Assembly: GCA_030062745.1 (NCBI GenBank)
Contig: CP099841.1
Location: 33,906,368-33,970,367, forward strand
Length of the DNA stretch: 64,000 bases
Direction: 5' to 3'
From: Capitulum mitella
Lineage: Eukaryota; Arthropoda; Thecostraca; Pollicipedomorpha; Pollicipedidae
Under the pieces are notes generated by a model, which made no database searches, was not told the DNA's origin, and saw only the letters and a program-made list of their open reading frames with translations. Positions 46,186 to 57,900 of the stretch are shown piece after piece. The position numbers and the translations under genes are program-made. Positions within the stretch are counted from its first letter, which is position 1; each line of letters begins with the position of its first letter.

Positions 46186-46637
46186 CCACCTAAACCACAC
46201 TGCTGCCGACAGGGCCAGTGACCAATGACCTGAGACAGAATGCGAAGTGTCTTTCGATCCAGTGTGTCAAAAGGAGTACTATGATGTGCATTTTATGCAT
46301 ATCGTGCGCTTGGTTTAAAAAACTAAAGCACAAAACACGTTTGGGGCATTTCAGACATCCCTGAGCGAATCTCCCAGAGATCACAAGTCCAGGGAGAATG
46401 AGTTCTTGCTGGGGATAAATGAAATGGTGTCCTTTGAATTTAATGGGCTCGGAATGCACAAAAGCCAGCGCGAATTTCATCAAAATAAAATAAAATCCAG
46501 CACAAACGACATACAGTCTTCGTGTGAAAGTGCTTAAGAGTGCTGGACCAAGGCCATATTTTGCACACATGGTTTCCTCCAAAAGACATATCAGTTAATG
46601 ACAGAGTGCTGTGGAAGTGTTCATCGTAATTCGCCCT

Positions 46638-46639
46638 TA

Positions 46640-46681
<42 letters not shown>

Positions 46682-46695
46682 CCTTCCTTAGGAAA

Positions 46696-46739
<44 letters not shown>

Positions 46740-46748
46740 TTTCCTTAG

Positions 46749-46792
<44 letters not shown>
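46638..46792. repeat. Three (TA)n arrays separated by CCTTAGGAA spacers
   Basis: Three TA arrays of about 40 bases each (about 46638-46676, 46698-46738 and 46751-46792), separated by GTGTGCCTTCCTTAGGAAAGC and CCTTTCCTTAGGAA. Each spacer contains the palindrome TTCCTAAGGAA or TTCCTTAGGAA-like core. The array lies inside the transposon, near its right end. Confidence 0.9.
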
Positions 46793-46795
<3 letters not shown>

Positions 46796-46907
46796 GTGGA
46801 CAAAATTCAATAAGAACACAAATGCCTGGGGGGGTCTCAACCAATGCGTCTCGTTCGCAGAATTGCCCCCGCAGTCATTTTTCCTTAAAATAGGCCCTGA
46901 TTCGGGC

Positions 46908-48599
46908 GTTTGCTTCCTGGTATTGGGCGTGTCCTTTGGCAGCGGCTAGCTTTCAAAGCTCGTGTCGTGGTGTCAGCATATCGGCAATGGAAGAAACGTC
47001 GGTGCATTTCCTGAATGTAATCATCTGGCCCTCTGTTTGATGGGATTGTGGAAAATCATCTCACGATGTTATTCTCTGTCAAGGGTAGGGTGTAAGGCAT
47101 GGGTGCGTAACTAGCGTATTTCGTAAGCGGAAGATTCGATACTGAATTTTATCTCATTGTACGGCAAAGGAGATGATTTTTGTTAACATTGATTGGCTAG
47201 TAAAGCTGCAATGCATTTTGGCCAAATTATACACTTAAGTTCTTGTTTCGTTCAAATGTACCTACGGCTGTCTCGTGAATGCTGATGGCCGTAAATGTTG
47301 ATTGGCCCGTAAGGTAGCAAAGTAATGTAAGGACGCTAAGCAGCACAGTTCTTAATTTGCCGCGATATACCGATAACTGCCTGAAATGGTCAATACGAAT
47401 GTAAGTTTCGTGGCTGATGTAACCTTAAAATTATGTTGATATGTCAGATACTCCTGACAAAACCCATGATGATAAGACATTAAGCAATAATGCCGATATA
47501 AGAACCAACGTTTTTTTACATCCTCACAAGCAGAGGTAAAAACACTCCTAATACCGTTTCAGAGGATGTTCTTTTACCCTGTGCCATCGATGGTCTTGGG
47601 TTGCGGAGCCGTTGTTTCCAAAGCAGTCATCTCCAGACAAAAGAAGATTAAAGTAGAGGCTGTTTACTTATTTCGGCAAAGTTGTGGGCCGGCAGCGGGC
47701 AATGTCAGACGTGCGTCGCGAAAATTGCAACAACTGGCTGGCATTGGTCAGAGTACTGGAACACAGAGAGGGAGCAGAGCTCTGTCTTGCGGGTCTTGGA
47801 AGCGAACCTGTCCGTAAAGGACCCTCCAAACGGCATGCGTTGTTGGATCGTCGAAGTTAAAAATGGACGCAGCTTCATGGCAAGATGAACATCAGGAACC
47901 CAAGAACATCAGGGGTGCTGGCAAGTGATTTTTAGCGATTTCATTCGTTCACCGGAAGCGGAGGTTGGCCGACTCACAGCTGCGTTCATCGGTGTCATTC
48001 TGGAATAGCTGGAATCTGACTCGCGGCACAGGCGCTTTCGGGAATCATTATTGGACATTCTTCTTCTCTGCCGACTTCGTTGTAGCTCATCCTTTTGTCC
48101 TTGACTTCCGTGTCGTATTTTACGATGGTTGACAGGTTTTGCATTCCAGCAGCCCTCTCGTGGTTAAGTTTAACCTTGTATCCGAATGGACAGGTCTGAA
48201 GGCCGCGCCTTTTTTACACCCTTTACAAAAAGCATTACGGCTGGAATTGGGAATGTGTGTACCGGTAAAACAAACAATTTATCACGTTTGTCACGGAAAT
48301 GAAAATAGTGGATCATTTGTACGTAAACGACAAAGGCGTCCCACGCAATCCAGATGCCGTGACTGCGTTCACCCGATGGTATGTCGCTAATATTCAAACC
48401 TGATTTCGCACACGAACATGGCTTTTTTGTCTCACATGCGTATTATTGCTTTCACAAAAGTGGACAGATTAGGTCTGTTATCACACATCGTTTCGGGAAC
48501 TTGAAAAGTCGTCTTTGTGTCCTGAATATATCCGATCTTGATCACTTTTGGTGAAAAGAACAGCGTTTTTCATAACTTATTATTTCTTACTTTATTCAG
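46908..48599. other. Between transposon and carrier gene, no recognised gene
   Basis: Probable upstream region of the thiamine pyrophosphate carrier gene. A non-coding first exon is likely somewhere here, because a splice acceptor precedes the start codon, but I could not locate a promoter. The frames at 47566-47817 and 48139-48390 have no family resemblance. Confidence 0.45.
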
Positions 48600-48920
48600 C
48601 AGCCACTCGCGATGGTGGGATATGATCTTACATTTGCCCCTTCAGCAGCTGATCTGGCTTGTGGGATACGACCCGTCTCTGTGTCGCCATAGCCGGTCTG
48701 AATGATAGGATATGATGTACGTCTTTGTCGTTAGCAGCCGGTCTAGATGGTGCGATGTTGCCGGTGAATGTCTCCCCAGTAGCCGGTCTGGACCCCTGTC
48801 TGTGCGCCGTGTCTGTGACCCCTCAGCAGCCGGTGTGGATGGAGGGATGTGACCCGTGTCCTTGGCCTCTCAGCAGCCGGTCTGGATGGTGGGATATGAC
48901 CCGTCGGCGGTTCAGCTCAG
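48600..48920 (+). repeat. Decayed tandem array, 7 units of about 46 bp, each with splice-site and start-codon-like module
   Basis: Each full unit begins after a CAG with CAGCAGCCGGTCTGG, followed by ATGGTGGGATATGACCC-like sequence and a pyrimidine-rich end. Start-like ATG copies occur at 48612 (ATGGTGGGATATGA) and near 48704, 48748 and 48838, and the real start is at 48886 in the last unit. Unit 1 is 48600-48645 and unit 7 begins at 48874. Units 2, 3, 4 and 5 are diverged or shortened. Confidence 0.75.
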
Positions 48921-51900
48921 CAGCTGGCAGCACGGCCTGGCCGGCGCCACCTCCGGCTTCCTGACTCGGCTCGTCTGCCAGCCGCTCGATGTGCTCAAGA
49001 TCAGGTTCCAGGTCAGTACTGCCCTGACCGTCAGCTCCGTACCCTTCCGTACTCTACATCGCCTTCTGCCAGGACCATTTCACCTCAGGTTTTATGATAT
49101 TTTGCTTCCTTATTTATCCGAATGTTTTGTTAGGGTGGTACTAGGGATGCGAGCTCGTGAGCACAGGAGTTATTAGACAGATCCCGGCTCCCACACCCGC
49201 TGGCACAGTTCCAGGTGAAGGCTGATTTTGTGGCGAAAATTGAACGTGCCGTGAAGGATTCAACACGGCCGCGCGATAGTCAGAATGCCCCTGTGTTGGC
49301 AAGTTGCCGGCTGGCCCGTGCGTTGAACATCGAGCGCCAGGGCGACTGGAAGCCATGCTGCCAGGACGGGGAGGCCAGCGCTGTGCCAACTGAGCCGCGG
49401 ATCAGGGTTTAGAGCCTCCGATGACTGTCGTGTCAGGTTCGTGGTGAGAGTGTTGCCAGGTCCGTGTGGTGAGAGTGTTGCCAGGTCCGTCTTAGCGCGG
49501 GCGGCGAGTGCGGGCTCCGTCGGAGTTTCGTGCCGCGTCAGGTGTCGGTCCTTGTTGCCACCGCGTCACGATCCGGCGATGAGGCCCCGCTGATGCAGCC
49601 GGCCGCCCGGGGTCCGGTAGCTGGGCTGCAGCTGCGGCGCGCGTCCCTCGTCTGACCGTGAATCCTGCCGAGAGTGCCGTCCATGCGCCCGGGATCCTGC
49701 AGTCGAACTCAGCGAAACTCGGACTCGGGTCAGTTAATGCATGGCTTAATCGGCCGTGGTGTCCGGCGGGGAGGCGCAGCAGCAAAGCGCTCCAAGCCGG
49801 GGCCTCTGAGAGGGCCGGTCCACGGAACCTCACCAGTCGCCAGCGGTGGGGGGAGGGGTGAGGGGATCGGTTGCGGTTGGTGAATCCGTCGCGTCGGCGG
49901 CGGGCGGTGTCGGCAGCGATCGCGGATCGCTGACAGCTTAGGTTCCTGCTGGTGAAGCCGGCGGTCTCGCGTGAACCCGGAGCTTAGCAGCAGCCGACTT
50001 TCTTCCCATAGGGGCGTTGACCTCTTCTGAATTCGTACCATGCGCTGCCGATGCGCTGGACATTCTGGTGAGGATGCGTTCGGCCGTTATCGTGGTGTCG
50101 ACCATTTTTCTGTTTAGTCGCTATTTTTGATCGGATATAGCAAAGAAAAATTCCCACGTCTTCTTTGTGTTTCGTTTCGGATTACATGGGGTGGCACCTG
50201 TGCAGTGCACGACATTGATAAAGTTGTTACGGAATTATCAGTCAGCGTTCCATTCTGACGTCTCTCGGCTGTTTGGAGCCGCTCGCGCCAGTGACATGGC
50301 CAGAATGACGTCTTTGTCTGGTGCTCTCCTTTTCTGCGTGCATGTCAGAAGATTATTCGGGGGTACCGTTGTATCTTCGGTTCCGCCTTTCCTTACGGGA
50401 TATCTTTCCTTTATGGCGTCTTGTCTCAATGGTTAACCTGATTTCGTGTATGACGTGCCTTTTCCTCAGACATGGGCTTCTAAGTTGTTTTTCCTTGCGA
50501 GTTGTGACTGCGTACCATTGATTTGTAGCGTAAGTTTAACAAAGCCTGTGATTTGGACTGTGATCTAGGTTATGATTTGCTATTGAGGTATCCTGAAGTA
50601 CGACTTGTCCCGGTCCTAATATGGCCTGAACGGTGCTCCGACCTTGCCCCAGTCCGTGAGCTGACCTTTGACGCGGATTGCACGTGGTCCGTGACCTGAC
50701 CCGCGACCCGGCCTGTCCCACAGCTGCAGCATGAGCCGGTGTCGCGGTCGGCCACCAGCAAGTACCGTGGCGTGCTTCAGGCCATTTCCCAAATCGTCAG
50801 GGAGGAGGGCCCCGCGGCGCTCTGGAAGGGCCACGTGCCCGCTCAGCTGCTCTCCGTGGTGTACGGCACGGTGCAGGTTGGTGGTGACTCGTCTGTGGCG
50901 GTTTCAAACCAAAGGTGAGAAGCCGGCTTTATTTCGCTGGCGTGTGTCGGAGATTCGTGGTCATGAACGACGAACCACACGTCCACAGATTCTGCGTGCA
51001 AAGGAAGGCTGAGCATTAAGATCATCATGTAGCACTTGAGGCGTATGATGCATTGATGGGGCCGTTATGAAATCTGCTCCATCATACCATTGGGCCTAGC
51101 CAGTAGTATTTGAGACGTATGAATGTCTCTAAAATTGCTTAAACTCTCGCTGGTGAAAACTATGTTTGTCTATTGAGCATCTATTCTCCGTAGGCAAAGC
51201 TAGTTAGAGACAGACGTGGATAAAGGAAATTTATTTTTGCACCAAATCCAAATAAAACAAAATTGTGAAATGACTCTATAAATAACAACACCTCGAAATG
51301 ACCGCCGTGAATTTATTATCTGGGTTCGAACGTAAGGTCAAGCCTCAGTGGTCAGTTGTTAAGTAATGGGTGGGCAGCAGCCAACCTGCGTTGTCCGCCA
51401 CTACACCGGAAATCTTTCATCACAGCCCGCGAGGCAGCTTCTGCACCCTTCGGCGTCCGTGAGGCTGCGGGGCCATCGTTGACGCTACATTCGCCCCTTC
51501 CATCTTCCCTGACCGAACGCCAGGCGAGGCTCCGCGCGGCTCCCAGCCGACCAGCGGCCCGACCGAACGGCGTACCGAACCCCTCCGGGTGCGCCTCCGA
51601 TTGGGACTAAATTCGTCCAGCCACACCATCTTTGATCGGCTGTCAAGCCCTCCTCCGGCCGGCCAGAACAGCCGTCAGCCCATGTCGGCGGTATCTGCCC
51701 CATCTTGACGTGTGGAGGCTGGCGGGCCCTGACCAGCGGCTGCGCTCCACCGTGCGCGTGGCGCGTGCCTCCCAGGGCCGGAGGTGGGCCGGTCGGCCTG
51801 TGACCGGCCTGGGCCAGATTGGGCGCAGATGAGCCGTGGTAACGGTGCGCCGCCCGGGCGCCGGAGCCCGCCCTCCGCGCCAGCTGACCGCGGCGGCGGC

Positions 51901-54900
51901 GGCGGCGGCGGCGGTGACGGCTGTTATCGGATGGCCGTCGGGGCAGGAGCGCAGGAGCGACCAGGCTGATTTGGGCCCCGCGGGAGGGCCTGGTGGTGCG
52001 TTAATGCTCCATGGGGGTTTGGCGCGTACTTCGTGTGGCGGCGTGTGTGGGGCCACGAGGATAATTACGTCTCGTCATAATTGTTGTAGTTTTTTTTAGC
52101 ATTTTTGCTAGCAGTGTGCTATCCTAGCAGAAGGAGGTAACGTAAACGTTTATGGCATAAAATATAATTATTACCACCCGTTGTTGTCGTTGCCTGTCGT
52201 TGCCTAATTATGCAAGATTGGGCACCAAAGCTTTTTTGTTAGTTACTTTTCCGTGTGACATCATAATATCAACGTTTAAAATGTGGTGGACCATTGAACT
52301 CCGGTCCCCCACCTTTATTGACATCTGAGCCCGTTTTGTCTTCTGCTCAAGAGAAAAACCATTGATGTGATCGTAGTAACACTGTGCATCGTTGTTCGGT
52401 GTAAAGCTTAACTTATCAACACCAGCTAGCATTAGCCTTCTGTAGTCAGCGACCAGTGTACCCTTGTGGCCTCTGTAGCCTTGGTTCTAACCACTGAGTG
52501 CGGCACACGTTGTTTCCTGTCCGCGCCCAGGGTTTCCACATTTGGCAGAAATGGGCCAACAAATTCGGCTGCTCCTGGAAACGGAATAAATTAAGCGCGT
52601 ATGCGTCGTAGCCCTTGGTTGGTATCGTGATTCTTTTTATTGCTTGACTGTGGCAAGGACTTGCGGGTCTGCCTCGGCACCTCGCTGACAAAGCCCGTGT
52701 TGGAGTCGACGGAGGACTGTTTGTCAGACGCAGCAGGCCACTAAATTACGGATTCGGTTGCGGTAGCACGTTGGAACGGATTCGGTGTTTGTGAGCAGAT
52801 TCAACTCAGGCCTCACTTAGGATTGTGTCCGTGACGAATCTTTGAGATGTACGTTGATATGGCAGAATGAACTCTTGTAAGAGGTATTCCGAGGTGGTTT
52901 GCTCTCTAGGCTTCAACAAGACCAAATACGACATACCAAAGTGTGCAGGTAGCGTCGTTTGCCATGTTTAGTCAGAAACAAGTTTCAGTTAGTTTTTTTC
53001 ACGTCCGCTTTTTTGTGAAATCTCACCAGTTTTGTACTTGTTGCTGTGTTGCATTATGTGAACATACACATAATGTGTTGCATTATGTGTATGGATATGA
53101 TACGAAACATCAACCTTTCACAGTAGCCTTGCTGCATAGCGGCAGCTACTTTTTTTTTTGCTTCTGGCCAGCCAGATACATCAGTGTACATTGCAAAAAA
53201 AGGCCTAGGCGTTAATAGTAAGCCGAAGGCCGGTTTGTATCAAAGACACCATATATTGGAAATGAAGATGCAGTTATATGGCAAATGAGTTGTACTCCTT
53301 TGGGCATCACAACATTTACATGAGTTGACTGCTTGACTTGGATGAGTTCGTAGCTCCGACTCCTTTTGTTATTGCCGTGGTCCAAATTTTAACACAGTTC
53401 GTAATAGCATTTCCCGAGGAGCACTGATAACCTGTTTTGAAACCCTGGAGAACAGGCCCGCCACTAAGCCAGACATCAGTTTTAATGCCCATGACATGAA
53501 ACTTTGTATTTCTGCTGTCCGTCAGTGACCGGGGACTAGAAGTCATGGCCATTATCTCACAATTAACCCTATTCCCGGCAGGGGGAATTAAATCTGACCC
53601 CCCTCAGGTTTTTTGCTTGCCAATTCCAGGCTTTTTGACGCAGCTTCACGGAACTTAGTGACTTGTCCTAGCTATTCCTTCTACGTACTGTGACAAAATC
53701 ACGAAATTCTGTTTTGCTCGGGGGCGGAGCCAGGTAACGTTTTTGGGAGGCACCTCACGCCATTTTTGGCCCTGTTAAGGTAATACGAAAATGACTGCCA
53801 AAACTGGCATTTTTAAGATAGGATTTAAAACTTTATATGGATGTATCGCTAAATAATTGGGCAATGTGCAAATATAATTTCGTCCATCTGAGGTCACTGA
53901 ACAAGGTCAGGTCAAGATCAAAAGTCAAAATTTGGTCTTAAAGTAATAATTTCTGCGCAATTTCTTGAAATGCCCAACCCAGAATATCTATGACGTAGAA
54001 GGTTGCCCTCTATTACTTAGTTTCAGCTTGATGTCAGGTCGGGTCACGGACCTATGACCTAAAATGTCAGTGCGTGTACCCTATACCACTATAGTCGTAA
54101 AATGGAATTTTTGAAATAAAGTAAATTCACATGATTGAAAACGTTTACAGGTAATATAAAATGCACAAGAGATCATTCCAAGTGGCTCTAAGGTCACTGG
54201 AGGTCATGTAAGGTCAAAGGTCAAGAGCTGATCTGAAGAACATGTGACCACGACAGTTCCCCTTTTTCCATGTCCCTGGCACCGCCTATGCTAACATTAT
54301 ACAAACATTGTAATACGATTTGTATTTCTTTAGCATGGCATGACTAACAGAAGCCAGAAAAGTGTTTTTGCATGTTTTGTTCATTCATTTGTTGAAAAAC
54401 TAATCTTCCTATTTTTGAAATCCTGTGAACGCCTATGCATTTTCTCAAAATTTCAAATTTATGGACCAATGGTAAAAGTTCCGTCCATAATCTCTCGATT
54501 CATGCCACTTTCATCAAAATTGGCCCAGAAACAACGAAGTTATAATAAGTTTAAAAATATTCCTAATTTTGACCTTTTTGCCCTCCTATATCCACCTTCC
54601 TCAAAATCGTGAAGACTCATTTTGATAAGAATTTAGTTTACGTCATGGCAAATCGATTGCCGTTTGTTGCGATGAAATCGGATTAGTAGTTCTCGAGATC
54701 TCAGGGGGGGGGGTCGAATCCGCCCCGCCTGCCGTGAATTGGCCATACCGTCCAGCCTTCCGGGAATAGGGTTAAGTGGGGAGGGGTTAACAGTCCTTTG
54801 GCGCATTTCTTAGATATCTTCCAAACGACCACATACAGCGTCCTGGAACTTTTAATACCCTTTTGATATGCATTGCTCACATACTGACGAAAATTTCAAA

Positions 54901-57900
54901 ACAAGGCCATCTTAGGTCATGTCCTAATAACACCATAATGCCAACCATGTTTTGCGATTCGACGTCAATGTTTACTCGGGTATACTGTCAGTGCTTTTAC
55001 AACATATGATGACTGTGGCTTACATCGCACTTCAGCATGACCTAGGAGTTCAATATGGAGCACTCCTGAACTCATGTTAGGTCATCATAGGTCACATATG
55101 TACTTGCACTTCCCGAGTCCAATGGGAATAAATTTAAAAGAGGTACTGTATAAACAAATTTTCGGATGCCGCCCAGAAAGATCATCGAATTGTCTTGCGA
55201 CATAATATACGTACAACTTACACAGCAGTTTCTTGCAACAGTGCAGCATTTTTGTAGTTTGACCTTTGGCGGTTGTATGCATATTTCAGCTTCGCGAGTA
55301 AACTGGTGACATCCGTTTGACGTTCTGGTTAGCCGGTGTGGAGATTTTGGGCGTTAAACTCTGTGCAACAGTGCGTGAAAATATGCAGTTTGGGATAAAT
55401 TGGTTTGTAGGGTCATCCAGAGGTGCCAGATGGAGGTCACCAGCGCGCTCGTGCTACTCTGAGCTTGAAACTACAAAATGCTGCAGTACTGCATGTGCAT
55501 ATATGGTAACTGGGGCCATTTCATAGAATCTCCGTGTCAAACGGGCCAGAAGCCATGCTTTGCATGACCCGTTCTCTCGGACGTCAAATTTGACCCAGCC
55601 TGTGACCCTGACCTGCGATGACCTTGGGTCAGACGTCACTCAGAAATGAGATCAAACTTCCTGAGACACATTGCCATGTAAACGTCAGTTTGTTTTCATT
55701 GCGTTTAGGTAGCTCTGAAGACCACGGTCACTTTTAGGTGCGTGCCTTACCCGTGACGTCATCAGTGGACCAAAAATAAAAAGGTGCATGTCACGGAACG
55801 GTTCGGCGCCATCGATTGTCGTTTGAATCAGCCAGATCAGGCTGCTGTTTCTCGAGACAGACGGGAAGAAGGGCGTTAAGCGCCTCCTCCCCAAAGAAGA
55901 GGGAGGACGTTGACCTCCCTCCCAGGGAAGGGGAGAACGTTAAGCGCCCCCTCCCCTGGTCAATGGAAGGTGGCGAAAAACCCCTGTCATTGTCGGGTTA
56001 GACGTTGTGGTACATCACGATTATTTATGAGGTAAGGTGGTGCGGTTTTTGGCTATAAGGGAACCGACTTCCCACGTGGAAAAAACATCCAATTCATATC
56101 CATCTTATCAGTCACAGCATACCCAAACATATTCAGTTGTCGAGTTGTCAAGTCGTTGTTCTGATTGTGCAGTTCACACACCAGAACAAAGCGGCGGTAC
56201 CGCGAACAGGTACAAACGTTTTGGAGCCCGAATGCCAACTAACTCTTGATATGGGTGAAGATGGCTTCCTTTAGTAGTGAAAGAAATCTGGCATAGCACA
56301 TATTCCATATTTTTTCCACACAGGGTTCTGCAGGTCAGGGAGCGAACCAGTGACTGAGCGAGTGACACCAACTAAACAAAGCTACGTTACGGTTTTATTT
56401 CAACAACTGACGAACAGTTTCTGCAGAACGAGGACAATCAAGGAAGCGCCTCAGAAAAACGCCACGTGTGACAGTGTACCGGTAGTAAGGAAGTACGATT
56501 CCACATATAAAAAGGGCTTCCGTCGTTCCCACGTGCGCCCGCCGCCGGCGTCCAGTCGACCCACGCTGACTGGGTTCCGGCCGGGTCCGGTCAGTGCCAG
56601 GTCAGCGTCGCCCCCCCCCCCCGCTCCTGTTGGTGCCAGCCCATCAAGTCCCAGCCCCCCCCCCCCTCCCCGGCAGGAAACGGTGCCCGCATCACCAGCA
56701 GATGCTGCGCCGACCGGACGGACCGGACCCGGTGTTGGACCCATTGTCAGGGAAGGACCATCACTCGTGTCGTGGTTGTCTCTGTCAGGGACAAAGCGTC
56801 CGTGCTATCTCATTGCGTCCGTGCTATCTCATTAACATTTTACGACTTTTCCTATGGAGTTTCCCCCAGAATGAAGACTAAAATTGGGCGTCCTATGTGG
56901 CTCCAGGAAGGACTGTGCAAGACAGGTCCGGGCAGCCCGGAATCTCTTCACATGTCGCAGTTTCGTCCTTCGAAATCAACACTTGGCACCATTGTCATTT
57001 CATGTCAGATCTGAGAAAAACGAGAACTGATGACACATTTGCCATTTTTTTTCCATCAACGACGATCCCCGAAGACAAATGAGTAATCAATGTTGAGTTG
57101 GCTAAGTGCTGATAATGGTGTATGTTTTTCTGGGAGCAATTTCAGGACGTAAATCTACCCGAAGGGGAATGCCTTCTGAAATGGATCCTGAAGCTGTGCG
57201 GTCCTATCAGATACAGAAAATCGTTGGTTGCTGTTTCAATCAGCGAAATGTAAACGTATTGGCCCGTTAATTCGAGCACGACAATAAAACCATGGCAGTG
57301 TAGGATCAGCTATTTGTGTCGGAAAAGCAGTACCGCATCTTTTAGCCTGTTTTTGCTCTCTTGAATGCACCACTGATTTTTACTATGCTCTCTTGTTTCA
57401 AAAGTTGAGAACAAAAAGCCATCAGTTTTAGTCTTGGTCCGTCAAATCTGGCCCAATGATTAGAAAATGCCGGGGGAGACAATTGGCCTTTTTCCAGCAT
57501 GGTTTGCCAGGAACGCCATATTTACTATGGCGTTCCTTTGTTCTGCTTTGCTAATTTTTACACTCACTACGCAAGCAGCCAACTCATGTAACTTGGGTTG
57601 GCTCGCCCTAGGTTCAAAAACCGAAGTAAATACTGAGAGCTTCTGTTTATGACGCCTCTGTTCGCTAGCACGGACACCAGACCTGTCGTCGAGGATTTGT
57701 CGCGGGGAAGATTTGTCCGTGACGTCAGCCCAGGGTGCCGGTCTAACTGTTGCTGCCCAAAACAAAAATCCTAAACACCATCTTGATTAATTTCGTAAGG
57801 CTTTTACTCTTCATTGTCGAGGAATCGCGCTTTGAACGTATGTTTTTGGTGAGGCGCGACGACATTCCTTTAGGAATGCTTATAAGGCTTACGTCAATTG

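Larger units (their letters stand above)
42757..46899 (+). mobile_element. Complete 4.14 kb hAT-like DNA transposon
   Basis: Both ends carry a perfect 15-base inverted repeat, CAGGGCCTATTTTAA (42757-42771) and TTAAAATAGGCCCTG (46885-46899). The element is flanked by a perfect 8-base duplication, ATTCGGGC, at 42749-42756 and 46900-46907. An 8-base target duplication with CAGGG ends is the hAT superfamily signature (established). Just inside the left end is a self-complementary stretch with arms TGGGGGGGCA and TGCCCCCCCA (42781-42802), then a direct repeat TTTGCCCCCCCAGTC. One gene-like region (43960-46185) runs left to right; three (TA)n arrays lie near the right end. The ends are intact but the gene is broken, so this copy could move only with an enzyme from elsewhere. 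Confidence 0.93.

Noticed and set aside
46440-46844. Ile/Tyr-repeat proteins
   Set aside because: Translation of (TA)n microsatellites inside a transposon.
48600-48920. CRISPR-like or satellite array
   Set aside because: Units are degenerate, without unique spacers, and end in a real start codon; this is a duplicated host gene-start module.
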